64,000 bases of DNA. It comes from Bog-473 sp963741995. Lineage in GTDB: Bacteria; Actinomycetota; Acidimicrobiia; Acidimicrobiales; RAAP-2. The stretch covers positions 310,001 to 374,000 of the forward strand of contig CAVUKI010000010.1 of assembly GCA_963741995.1 (NCBI GenBank). Direction: 5' to 3'. Positions 32,693 to 40,523 of this stretch are shown here, piece after piece; positions within the stretch are counted from its first letter, which is position 1, and the number at the start of each line of letters is the position of its first letter. The position numbers and the translations under genes were made by a program. Below the pieces are notes generated by a model. That model was not told the origin of the DNA. It saw only the letters and a list, made by a program, of their open reading frames with translations, and did not search any database.

Positions 32693-33379
32693 TCACGACA
32701 ACGCCAGCTCGTTCAGCGTGCCCGTCGAGTTCACGCAGAGCACCACCGGGCCGCCGGCCGTGAAGAGGAGGGCCGAGATGGAGCAGGGTGAAATGACGAG
32801 GCGTTGCAGCAGATCGAGCGGCATCCCGGCCGCGGCCGCCACAATGGCCTTGATCGGGTCTGCATGGGACGCCGCGACGATCGTCTCGCCCGGGTGCTCG
32901 GCCACCAAGCCGAGCACAGTGTCCATGGAGCGCACCGACATCTCGGCGAACGACTCCCCTCCGGGGAACCTGAACCCGCTGGGCCAGCGCTGCACGGTGG
33001 GCCACTGCGGCGTCCGGTACAGGCGTGCCAGGGGCTTCTCGGTCCAGTCACCGACGTCGACCTCGACGAGGCCCGGGGCGGCCCGCACCCGCAGTCCGAG
33101 CGCCCGGGCGATGGGGGCCGCCGTCTCGCGGGCGCGCTCCAGCGGCGAGGCGTAGACCGCGGCGGGCGCCTTGGCCAGGGCTGCAATGCGTTCTGCCGCC
33201 GCCGCGGCCTGCGCGTGCCCTTTCTCGGAGAGGTGCAGGCCGGCCGCCTGACCGGGGAGCATCTTGCCGGTGGTGGGGGTGACGCCGTGGCGGACCAGGA
33301 GGACGACGGTCGCCGGAGGAGCCTTGCGGCCACGGCGGGTCGGCGTGCGTGCGGAAGCAGAACGGGCGGTCGGGGACAC
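32693..33379 (-). CDS. MSMEG_4193-type histidine phosphatase
   Basis: 228-residue histidine phosphatase (phosphoglycerate mutase fold). Motifs: VVLLVRHGVTPTTG (RHG with catalytic His), ASPLERARETAAPIA, GLVEVDVGDW (acidic residue), GGESFAEMSVR and IVAASHADPIKAIVAA (second His). First gene of the DUF3090 cassette. GTG at 33379 is preceded by TACGAT with an eight-base gap and no ribosome site, so it is probably leaderless. Its promoter overlaps that of the divergent uracil-DNA glycosylase gene. Confidence 0.88.
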   Translation of the reverse strand: MSPTARSASARTPTRRGRKAPPATVVLLVRHGVTPTTGKMLPGQAAGLHLSEKGHAQAAAAAERIAALAKAPAAVYASPLERARETAAPIARALGLRVRAAPGLVEVDVGDWTEKPLARLYRTPQWPTVQRWPSGFRFPGGESFAEMSVRSMDTVLGLVAEHPGETIVAASHADPIKAIVAAAAGMPLDLLQRLVISPCSISALLFTAGGPVVLCVNSTGTLNELALS

Positions 33380-33387
33380 GATCGCCC

Positions 33388-33397
33388 ATCGTAGGCT
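33388..33397. promoter_or_regulatory. Overlapping divergent -10 elements
   Basis: TACGAT on the minus strand (33393-33388) and TAGGCT on the plus strand (33392-33397) share two bases. They end eight bases before the GTG at 33379 and seven bases before the GTG at 33405. Polymerase could not occupy both promoters at the same time. Confidence 0.5.
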
Positions 33398-33404
33398 CTG
33401 CGCC

Positions 33405-34112
33405 GTGGCGTCCAACCAGGGCCGAGGGGATTCAGTGGCCGCGGTGCAACGGGAGGTGGCGGGGTGCCGCCGCTGCCCCAGGCTGGTGAGCTGGCGTGAA
33501 GAGGTGGCGCGCACCGGCCGTGCCGCCTACGCGGGCCAGGTGTACTGGGGGCGCGGCGTCCCGGGACTCGGCGACCCTCACGCGTCACTCGTGCTGGTCG
33601 GCCTGGCGCCCGCCGCGCACGGCGCCAACCGCACCGGCCGGATGTTCACCGGGGACCGCTCTGGAGACTGGCTCTTCGCCGCCCTCTACCGGGCAGGTTT
33701 CGCCTCCCAACCCACGAGCACGGCCCTGGATGACGGCCTGGAGCTCAGCGGCGTCTACATCACGGCGACGGTGCACTGCGCGCCGCCGGCCAACAAGCCC
33801 ACTCCGGCGGAGCGCGCTGCGTGCGGGCCGTACCTGGTCCGCGAGTTGTCGCTCCTCGGCGAGGCCGCCGTCGTCGTCACCCTGGGGCAGTTCGCCTGGA
33901 AGGCGGTGACCGCCCACTACGGGCTCCACCCTCGTCCGGTCTTCGCCCATTTGGCTGAGAGCCCGCTCCCCGATGGGAGGACCTTGCTCGGCTCGTACCA
34001 CCCGAGTCAGCAGAACACGTTCACCGGAAAGCTCACGGAGCCGATGTTCGACGCCGTCTTCGCCCGCGCCCGTCTCCTGATTGCTGCGGCAGGTCAGGAG
34101 ACCAGGTCGTAG
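33405..34112 (+). CDS. Type 5 uracil-DNA glycosylase (UdgB family)
   Basis: Removes uracil, and often hypoxanthine, from DNA. The 235-residue protein has the Fe-S cluster cysteines starting with CRRCPRLVSWREEV, motif A VGLAPAAHGANRTGRMFTGDRSGDWL (no polar Asp/Asn in the GLAPA position, the mark of UdgB), and the late motif LGSYHPSQQNTFTGKLT. Other cysteines are in VHCAPP and AACGPY. GTG at 33405 is supported by TAGGCT exactly seven bases upstream; a GTG at 33435 after GAGGGG is the alternative. Ends 19 bases inside the opposing kinase gene. Confidence 0.92.
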   Translation: MASNQGRGDSVAAVQREVAGCRRCPRLVSWREEVARTGRAAYAGQVYWGRGVPGLGDPHASLVLVGLAPAAHGANRTGRMFTGDRSGDWLFAALYRAGFASQPTSTALDDGLELSGVYITATVHCAPPANKPTPAERAACGPYLVRELSLLGEAAVVVTLGQFAWKAVTAHYGLHPRPVFAHLAESPLPDGRTLLGSYHPSQQNTFTGKLTEPMFDAVFARARLLIAAAGQETRS

Positions 34113-34931
34113 AGCAGCCGGAAGAATCGGATACGCCCCGGATCCGCTTCAATGCCGTAGCTCTCGTAGAACAGCGGCTCGAGCTCGTCCCCGAAGTTCC
34201 AGCCGACGCTCCACGCCCCGACCGCGACGTCCCACCAGCGATCGGCTGCGCCCAGCTCGCCGAGGTCCACGAAGCCGGTCACGCGTCCATGCTGCAGCAA
34301 CATATTGGGGGGACAGAAGTCGCCATGGCAGACGACCAGGTCCTCGTCGGAAGGGGCACGCGGCCTCGAGCTCGGCCAGGGCCGCCGTCGGGGTCAGATC
34401 GGCGTGCTCGTGGTGGAAGCCGCCGGGACTGATGTCGCCCGAGCGGACCCGCTCGTCGACATGCGCCAAGGCACGCGCCAGGTCGAAGCGGAAGGGGCAC
34501 CATTCCTCCGCGACGGCCTCGTGGAACTCCCGGAGCCCTCGGCCGAGGGCCCGCACGAGTGCGGGCAGGTCGTCCCGCCACTCCGCATGGGTGGCGTCCC
34601 GCCCCGGCAGCCCCTCGGTCAGGAGGATGGTGGCGTCGCCGAGCTGCTCCAGCGCAACGACCACCGGAACCGGGAGGTACGGGGCGGCCCAGATCATGCG
34701 CTCGGACTCCCCGATCAAAGTGGGGTAGCGATCACCACCGCGGACGATCTTGGCGAAGCGCACGGCGCCGCCCGGGCCGGCGAGACGCCAGGTGCTCAGG
34801 TGGGAGGCGAGTTGGTAGGCGAGCGTCGCAGTCCACCCCGGTGCGATCTGTTCCAGCTCGGGGGGTGGCGCCGGTGGCCCCGGCGGCTCGGGCGGGTCGG
34901 GCGGGGACGGCGGGTCGGGCGGGGACGGCAC
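34094..34931 (-). pseudogene. Aminoglycoside phosphotransferase-like kinase, broken by a one-base frameshift
   Basis: N-terminal frame: a proline-rich start (residues 2-20), then ASHLSTWRLAGPGGAVRFAKIV (nucleotide lysine), LLTEGLPGRDATHAEW, and ALGRGLREFHEAV. After ELEAACP at about 34350-34357 it turns to arginine-rich nonsense, while the next frame gives SDEDLVVCHGDFCPPNMLL with the catalytic HGDxxxxN and then VTGFVDLGELGAADRWWDVAVG with the metal Asp. Deleting one C of the CCCC run (34352-34355, GGGG on the plus strand) would restore about 278 residues. Such kinases phosphorylate aminoglycosides, macrolides or small hydroxyl compounds. GTG at 34931 fits a leaderless promoter (TACCCT). Confidence 0.75.
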
Positions 34932-34938
34932 GCACCCG

Positions 34939-34944
34939 AGGGTA
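34939..34944 (-). promoter_or_regulatory. -10 element of the APH-like kinase gene
   Basis: TACCCT on the minus strand ends exactly seven bases before GTG at 34931. No ribosome binding site is present. Confidence 0.4.
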
Positions 34945-35013
34945 GGGGGTCCGGGACTCCGGGAGTGGCCGGCGACAACGGCTACCGTCTCGGCGACACC
35001 GAGGGAGGATGGA

Positions 35014-36465
35014 GTGCGCGAGCCGAACGACGTGACACCGTGCGACGCCAGTGAGATCACCCATTGGGACGACTCGGCCGACGTGATCGTCGTCGGTTTC
35101 GGTGCGGCCGGGTCGGCGGCGGCCTTCAGTGCCGCCGCCGCGGGGGCCCAGGTCCTGGTGACCGAGCGGACCGGCGGTCCCGGGGGCGCCGCTGCGTTGG
35201 CCGAGGGGATCGTGTACCTCGGCGGGGGAACGCCGATCCAGACGGCCTGTGGCTTCGAGGACTCCCTCGGCGACATGTATCGCTACATGATGGCGGCCTG
35301 CGGTCCCGATCCGAACGAGACCAAGATCGCTCGCTATTGCGAGGAGAGCCTGGGCCACTTCGACTGGCTGGTGGCCCGGGGCGTCCCTTTCGACCCCTCG
35401 TTCTGCGCCGATACCTCCATGGCACCGGACGGCACCGAGGGCCTCGTCTATTCCGGTGGCGAGGACGCCTACCCGTTCAACGCGATCGCCCGCCCGGCGC
35501 CCCGAGGCCACCTGGCCAAGACAGAGCGCTCCACGGGATGGCTGCTCATGCAACATTTGGCCGCCGCCGCCACGGGGGCCGGCGCCGCGGTCTCCAACGA
35601 CACCCGGGTCGATCGTCTGATCTGCGACGACGGCCGGGTCGTCGGCGTGCAGGCGCAGCACTTCGGAGAGACGGTGACCCTGCGGGCCCGGCGCGGCGTC
35701 GTGCTCACAGCGGGCGGCTTCATCTTCAACGACGACATGCTGCGCCAGCACTGCCCGCCGCTGGCGCGGGGCACGTTCAAGGTGGGGACCGAAGGCGACG
35801 ACGGGCGGGGCATCCGCATGGCCCAGGCCATCGGGGCGAGCGTGCGCAACATGTACGCCGGCGAGGTGTCGCTGCCCATCACGCCGCCACGGACCCTGAT
35901 CCACGGCATCCTCGTCAACGGCCAGGGACAGCGCTTCATCAATGAGGACACGTACATGGGGCGGGTCGGCCAGTCCGCGCTATATGACCAGGACGGCGAG
36001 GTCTACCTGATCCTCGACGAAGCTTCCTACGAGGTGAACTGGATGGGCCTGGCCGCCACCTGGGTCTGCGAGACCGCGACGCAGCTCGAGTCCGAGATCG
36101 GTCTGCCGGCCGGGTCGCTCCAGAGCACGGTCGACCTGTACAACCGGCACGCAACCACGGGGAAGGACCCCCTGTTCCACAAGGACCCGTCCTGGGTGCG
36201 CCCGCTGGTGCCGCCGATCGGCGCCGTCGACCTCCGCATCGGGCCGGCGCCCTATGCGCCGTTCACCCTGGGTGGCTTGGAGACGACGGTCGCCGGCGAG
36301 GTGTGCGACCTGACGGGCGCGGCCATCGGGGGCCTGTTCGCCGCGGGACGCACCACGTCGGGGGTCTGCTCGTTCGGCTACGCCAGCGGGCTCTCCATCG
36401 GGGACAGCACGCTCTTCGGCCGCTTCGCCGGGGAGAGTGCCGCCGCTGCACCGCCTTCGTCCTGA
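35014..36465 (+). CDS. FAD-dependent oxidoreductase, fumarate reductase/3-ketosteroid dehydrogenase type
   Basis: 483-residue flavoprotein. FAD-binding motif VIVVGFGAAGSAAAFSAAAAGAQVLVTER (about 25-53), the second FAD contact RGVVLTAGGF, and the C-terminal GGLFAAGRTTSGVCSFGYASGLSIGDSTLFGRFAG. The family covers fumarate reductase flavoproteins, 3-ketosteroid-delta-1-dehydrogenase and urocanate-type reductases. The Tyr pattern of ketosteroid dehydrogenases was not clearly found, so only the class is called. GTG preceded by GAGGGAGGATGG; TACCGT at 34983-34988 is a likely -10 with a short leader. Confidence 0.85.
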   Translation: MREPNDVTPCDASEITHWDDSADVIVVGFGAAGSAAAFSAAAAGAQVLVTERTGGPGGAAALAEGIVYLGGGTPIQTACGFEDSLGDMYRYMMAACGPDPNETKIARYCEESLGHFDWLVARGVPFDPSFCADTSMAPDGTEGLVYSGGEDAYPFNAIARPAPRGHLAKTERSTGWLLMQHLAAAATGAGAAVSNDTRVDRLICDDGRVVGVQAQHFGETVTLRARRGVVLTAGGFIFNDDMLRQHCPPLARGTFKVGTEGDDGRGIRMAQAIGASVRNMYAGEVSLPITPPRTLIHGILVNGQGQRFINEDTYMGRVGQSALYDQDGEVYLILDEASYEVNWMGLAATWVCETATQLESEIGLPAGSLQSTVDLYNRHATTGKDPLFHKDPSWVRPLVPPIGAVDLRIGPAPYAPFTLGGLETTVAGEVCDLTGAAIGGLFAAGRTTSGVCSFGYASGLSIGDSTLFGRFAGESAAAAPPSS

Positions 36466-36498
36466 CCGGCGGTGTGACGAGCAGGTGCCCGCCCTCGC

Positions 36499-37128
36499 TC
36501 AGTCCCAGACGACAGGGTGGCCGAGCACGTGTGCCAGTTCGGCCAGCGCCTCGTCGGGATCGGTCACCTTGATGGTGTGCATGCCGAGGTGTCGGGCCGG
36601 CTTGAGGTTGACGCCGAGGTCGTCGAGAAAGACCGACTCCTCTGGTTCCACGCCGAGCGTCGCGCAGGCGAGCTCGTAGAAGCGTGGATCGGGTTTGCGG
36701 ACACCGAGCACGCGTGATTCGAGGACGGCATCGAACAACGCGTACACCTCGGCCACCTTCTCGGAGACGACGCGCTCGGACGATGCGAAGTTGTTGGTGA
36801 GGCAGGCCGTCTTGTAGGTCCTCCGGCACGCGTCAACGGCGGCGACCATCTGGGGGCGGATGTCGCCTGCGAGCCTGTCGAGCACGAGCCGCCCGTCGAG
36901 CTCGTGGCCGAGCGCCCGGGCCTCGGCCGCCCAGGCGGTGGCGAAGGTGTCGAGGTGGATCTCACTCCGTTCCAACCGGGCCCAGGCGTTGTCGTCGGGG
37001 TTGGTGGCATTGACGCGGCGGATGAACCCGGGAGGCAGGCCGCGCTCGGTCTCCAAGTGGGCAAATGCCTCGAACGGGCTGGTCGAGATGACACCGCCGA
37101 AGTCGAACATCACCGCTCGTATCGCCAC
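36499..37128 (-). CDS. HAD-superfamily hydrolase (subfamily IA)
   Basis: 209-residue phosphatase-like protein. The nucleophile motif is VMFDFGGVIST with Asp9; the usual second Asp is Gly11, as in the DFGGV subgroup related to epoxide-hydrolase N-terminal phosphatases and ACAD10. Motif II is ACLTNNF, the lysine is in VLGVRKPDPRFYELA, and motif IV is SVFLDDLGVNLKPARHLGM. The substrate is not predictable. GTG at 37128 follows AAGGGGAG. A perfect palindrome overlaps its promoter region upstream. Confidence 0.87.
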   Translation of the reverse strand: MAIRAVMFDFGGVISTSPFEAFAHLETERGLPPGFIRRVNATNPDDNAWARLERSEIHLDTFATAWAAEARALGHELDGRLVLDRLAGDIRPQMVAAVDACRRTYKTACLTNNFASSERVVSEKVAEVYALFDAVLESRVLGVRKPDPRFYELACATLGVEPEESVFLDDLGVNLKPARHLGMHTIKVTDPDEALAELAHVLGHPVVWD

Positions 37129-37836
37129 ACGCTCCCCTTGAAGTCGGACCCATTATGGGTCGGCTTCTGGGTCGTCGAACGTCTCACTCTCGCAGCGCGG
37201 CATACTCCACGATGCGCGGTCATGACGGCATGGTCGGCTTTGGCCACCGACCCACAGTCGAAGGGAGGCTGGGGGTCGTACTCGATCATCAGCTGGGCGG
37301 CCTGGGCCGCGGTGCGGTCGACCAGCAGTTCGACCAGACGCAGTGCCATGTCGATGCCGCTCGACACTCCGGCCGACGTGATGATCCGGTCCTCGAGATG
37401 CTCGACCACGCGCGTGGGCGTGGGCTCGGCACCGTGGACGGCCAGCTCCGCGGTAACAGGACCAGTGTGTGGTTGCAGTCAGACCCCGCAACAAGCCCGC
37501 GGCGCCGAGCACCACCGAGCCGGTGCAGACAGAGGTGGTGAACAGGCTGCCGGCATGGGCCTGGCGCACCCAGTCGAGGACGCGCCCATCGTGTTCCAGC
37601 GGCCGCGTGCCCACACCGCCGGGGAAGACGACCACGTCGGGCGCTGCCACCTCCTCGAACCTGGCGTCGACCGTGAGCCCGATCATGCCGTTCTCACTGC
37701 GCACCTCGCCGCTGTCGTGGCCGACGAAGACGATGTCGAAAGTGGGAATCCGCTGCAGGACCTCGTAGGGGCCGACGGCATCGAGCGCGGTGTACTTCGG
37801 GAAGAGGGGGATGGCGATCTGCAGGCGGTCGGTCAT
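37110..37836 (-). pseudogene. DJ-1/PfpI family protein, broken by a one-base frameshift
   Basis: Starts LQIAIPLFPKYTALDAVGPYEVLQRIP, with VVVFPGGVGTRPL and the nucleophile elbow TTSVCTGSVVLGAAGLL. After THWSCYR (about 37452) the frame degrades, while the next frame continues ELAVHGAEPTPTRVVEHLEDR and ITSAGVSSGIDMALRLVELL, then QLMIEYDPQPPFDCGS, and stops at 37110. Deleting one G of the GG at this point restores the family sequence. ATG at 37836 overlaps the stop of the GlxA-like gene (ATGA), a typical regulator/partner pair in which the regulator carries the same fold. The end overlaps the HAD gene start by 19 bases. Confidence 0.75.
37147..37161. promoter_or_regulatory. Perfect 15-base palindrome upstream of the HAD hydrolase gene
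   Basis: GACCCAT, one central base, and ATGGGTC. On the minus strand it contains CATAAT, a good -10 match 18 bases before GTG at 37128. It lies inside the end of the frameshifted PfpI gene. A dimeric repressor site is the simplest reading. Confidence 0.5.
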
Positions 37837-38825
37837 GCGGATGTCCTTTCGTTCGGGACGGCGCGGAAGCGCCGCCGGTAGGCATCGGGTGCGACGCCGA
37901 GGTGTCGCTGGAAGACACGTCGCATCGTCTCGGCGCTGCCCAGCCCGCAGCGCGCCGCCACCACGTCGAGGGTGTCGCTGGTCTCCTCGAGCTCGCGGCG
38001 GGCGGCCTCCAGGCGGGTGCGCTCGACGAATCGGCTCGGGGTCTCACCCACCTCGGCGGTGAAGACCCGGGTGAAGTGGCGGACGCTCATGGCGGCGGCC
38101 GCGGCGAGCGCGGGCAGCCGGTGGTCGCCCCCCGGCGCGGCCTCGACCAGGCTTTGCACGGCACGGATGGTCGAGCGCTCGGCGCGGGGGACCCACACCG
38201 GCGACGCGAACTGGGTCTGGCCCCCGGGCCGATGGAGGAACATGACCATCCAGCGGGCAACGGTCTGGGCCACGTCGACGCCGAGATCCTCCTGGACCAG
38301 CGCCAGCGAGAGATCGATGCCGGCGGTGACGCCCGCACTCGACCAGTACTTGCCGTCGCGGATGTAGATCGGATCGGGGTCGACGATGAGGCCGGGGTAT
38401 TCCTCGGCCAGCTGGCGGGCGCGGGCCCAATGGGTGGTGACGCGCCGCCCGTCGAGCAGCCCGGCGGCCGCCGCGAGGAAGGCGCCCGAGCACACCGTGG
38501 CCACGCGCCGGCAGCGTGGGGCCGTCCGGCGGATGAAGTCCAACATGGCCTCGTCGCGTGCAGCCGCCTCGGCCCCGGGGCCGCCGGACAGCACCAGGGT
38601 GTCGATGCGCTCCGATGCCGCCGGCAGGGGTGCCGTGCCCAGGACGAGCCCGCTCTCGGCCCGGACGGTGGCACCGCCCGGCGAGGCCAGGGTCACCCGG
38701 TACGAGCCGGCCCGCCCGAGCGCGGCCGCCGCACGGCCGGCGCCGGCGAACACCTCGTGCGGGCCCACGGCATCGAGCGGCTGGAGGCCCTCGAAGGCGA
38801 CGATCACGATGTGGCGTTCCTGCAC
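37833..38825 (-). CDS. GlxA-type AraC-family regulator with DJ-1/PfpI sensor domain
   Basis: 330-residue regulator: an N-terminal PfpI-like domain (VIVAFEGLQPLDAVGPHEVFAGAG, then TLVLSGGPGAE and VATVCSGAFLAAAAGLL with the Cys elbow) and a C-terminal AraC domain (MSVRHFTRVFTAEVGETPSRFVERTRLEAARRELEETS, then CGLGSAETMRRVFQRHLGVAPDAYRRRF, about 240-325). GTG at 38825 is chosen because TTGACG, a 17-base spacer and CAGAGT end seven bases before it. In this family the regulator often controls an adjacent PfpI or amine-degradation gene, here the overlapping downstream gene. Confidence 0.9.
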   Translation of the reverse strand: MQERHIVIVAFEGLQPLDAVGPHEVFAGAGRAAAALGRAGSYRVTLASPGGATVRAESGLVLGTAPLPAASERIDTLVLSGGPGAEAAARDEAMLDFIRRTAPRCRRVATVCSGAFLAAAAGLLDGRRVTTHWARARQLAEEYPGLIVDPDPIYIRDGKYWSSAGVTAGIDLSLALVQEDLGVDVAQTVARWMVMFLHRPGGQTQFASPVWVPRAERSTIRAVQSLVEAAPGGDHRLPALAAAAAMSVRHFTRVFTAEVGETPSRFVERTRLEAARRELEETSDTLDVVAARCGLGSAETMRRVFQRHLGVAPDAYRRRFRAVPNERTSA

Positions 38826-38832
38826 GGGTCCC

Positions 38833-38861
38833 ACTCTGAGGGCCGGCGGGGTTGGCGTCAA
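38833..38861 (-). promoter_or_regulatory. Promoter of the GlxA-like regulator with near-consensus -35
   Basis: On the minus strand TTGACG (38861-38856), 17 bases, CAGAGT (38838-38833), then seven bases to GTG at 38825. It is the clearest complete leaderless promoter in the window. Confidence 0.55.
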
Positions 38862-38945
38862 TGACCTGGTTCCCACAGATTCGGCCACAGGCAGGAGCGG
38901 CTCCGGGCGCCCGGGGTGGGTCCGACGGATGATCGGGACGGATGA

Positions 38946-39332
38946 TCAGGCAGTGCGGCTTCGATGGGTGCCGCGCGCCCGCACCCAGGCCAGGAGGTCG
39001 CCCTCCACGCCGCGGCGGACCGTCCCGGTGAAGATGTCCTCGCGGCCGGTCGAGACCTCCCGCGCCACCTCGGCGTAGAGCTCGTCGCCCAGCGCGGCGG
39101 GTTGGAGGTACTCGACCAGGACGGACGAGATGATCCCCGAGCTCTCGTCGTCGTTCGCCGCCGCGGCCACCGCGGCGCCGGCCACCGCGTAGAAGACGGC
39201 GCCGTGCACGGTGTTGTGCGGGTTGGCGTGCCGATCGTCCGTGTGCAGGACGGCCACGGTGTGGCCAACAGCACGGCGCTCCACGCTGATGCCGAGGAAC
39301 GCGGCGAACGCGTCGGACCGCGGCCCGCTCAT
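38946..39332 (-). CDS. PaaI-type hotdog thioesterase
   Basis: 128-residue hotdog-fold protein that probably hydrolyses an acyl-CoA thioester. The family motif is HANPHNTVHGAVFYAVAGAAVAAAAN (about 35-60), with SSVLVEYLQPAALGDELYAEV forming the next strands. ATG at 39332 follows GAGGTG and lies nine bases after the FrhB-like gene, so both are co-transcribed. It may act on the product of that redox partner, but this is inference. Confidence 0.85.
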   Translation of the reverse strand: MSGPRSDAFAAFLGISVERRAVGHTVAVLHTDDRHANPHNTVHGAVFYAVAGAAVAAAANDDESSGIISSVLVEYLQPAALGDELYAEVAREVSTGREDIFTGTVRRGVEGDLLAWVRARGTHRSRTA

Positions 39333-39341
39333 CGCAGCACC

Positions 39342-40475
39342 TCAGGCGCTGGGGGCGGGGGCCGGGAGGCGACCGGGCATGGGCACGGCCGTGGCGGGCC
39401 ACCGCTTGCGGCTGACGCGGCTGAGCTTGTTGAGCAGCGTCACCGCGCCGGGGTCGTCCTCGATGGGCCGGGTCTCGATCACACCGGCCGCCTCCATGTC
39501 GTCGAAGAGCTGCTCACCCAGCTCGGTCCGCAGCAGCGTGAGTGTCCAGTCGCCGAAGGCCCCTATGCCGCCGGTGGAGATGTCGGCGTGCTCCGCCGCG
39601 AAGTCCGGACAGCTTTTGCAGCCCTCTCTCGTCCAGGCATGGGCTTCCTTCAGCGGGACCTCGTGGTAGCTGCCGTCCCGCATCCAGACCTGGAAGACGC
39701 CCTTGATGTTCATTTTGACGATGTCGGCCCGGGCCAGCCCGTACTTCTCCTCGAAGAGCTCGCTGAAGATGGCATCGTCGAACGTCTTGGAACAGAGCAG
39801 GCCGACGGAGAGAACGAAACGCCGTCCCACCTTGCCGGCCTTGCGGGCCTGCATGACCGGGGGTGCGGAGGCCTGGCAGCCCATGCCCACCAGGGCGATC
39901 CGCTCGGCTCCACCCTCGATCGCCTCGGCGTAGGCCAGGGGATTGGCCGAGTAGGTGTACCGGGAGCCGGCCGTGGCCAGCACGTCCTCCCTGGACCGAG
40001 CCACCCGGGGCACCGCCTTCCAGGTCGAGCCGTCGCCTTCCAGGCCCGACACCAGGGCCGCATCGATCACGTCGTGCTCGAAGGCCCAGATGAGGAGCGC
40101 GGAGACCAGGCCGCCGTCCTGTCCGGTGCCCTGCACCGCCGGATCGGTGGCCCGGGCCAGGACGGTGCGGCGCGAGATGCCAGCCACCTCGTCGTCGGTC
40201 CGGACCCGGCCGAAACGGTGTGTCTCGATTTCGGGCTCCCAGGTGCGGAAGCGGGGACAGGCCCGGGTGCACAGTGTGCACCCCTTGAGGCCGTGGGTGC
40301 AGTTGTCGGGCCCCCCGTCCGTGGCCACGTGAAAGGGCCGGTAGACCCCGTCCTGGTCGTTGTAGCCGAGGACGTCGTACGGGCAGACGACCACGCAGGC
40401 GGCGCACCCCGTGCACAGTCCGGACGTCACGACCTCGGTGAACAGCTCGGCCCATTGCGGCTTCTCGGGAGGCAT
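39342..40475 (-). CDS. FrhB/FdhB-like F420 hydrogenase/dehydrogenase beta subunit family protein
   Basis: 377-residue iron-sulfur flavoprotein family member. Two clusters are visible: CTGCAACVVVCP (Cys21, 24, 27, 31) and CTHGLKGCTLCTRACP (Cys59, 66, 69, 73), followed by the FrhB domain with GTGQDGGLVSALLIWAFEHDVIDAALV, ALVGMGCQASAPPV, SVGLLCSKTFDD and CKSCPDFAAEHADIS. The family transfers electrons between F420 or flavin and Fe-S centres, for example in F420-reducing hydrogenase and glutamate synthase-like enzymes. Alone here, with only a thioesterase downstream, its partner is unknown. Confidence 0.85.
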   Translation of the reverse strand: MPPEKPQWAELFTEVVTSGLCTGCAACVVVCPYDVLGYNDQDGVYRPFHVATDGGPDNCTHGLKGCTLCTRACPRFRTWEPEIETHRFGRVRTDDEVAGISRRTVLARATDPAVQGTGQDGGLVSALLIWAFEHDVIDAALVSGLEGDGSTWKAVPRVARSREDVLATAGSRYTYSANPLAYAEAIEGGAERIALVGMGCQASAPPVMQARKAGKVGRRFVLSVGLLCSKTFDDAIFSELFEEKYGLARADIVKMNIKGVFQVWMRDGSYHEVPLKEAHAWTREGCKSCPDFAAEHADISTGGIGAFGDWTLTLLRTELGEQLFDDMEAAGVIETRPIEDDPGAVTLLNKLSRVSRKRWPATAVPMPGRLPAPAPSA

Positions 40476-40523
40476 TGGCCCACCATATTCGGGCGGGGCG
40501 CACAGGTCGGATACCTTGCGCCG

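Noticed and set aside
38964..40523. N-terminal extension of the Fpg/Nei frame upstream of 40524
   Set aside because: The catalytic proline must be residue 2, which fixes the start at 40524; the extension is antisense to the FrhB-like and PaaI genes.
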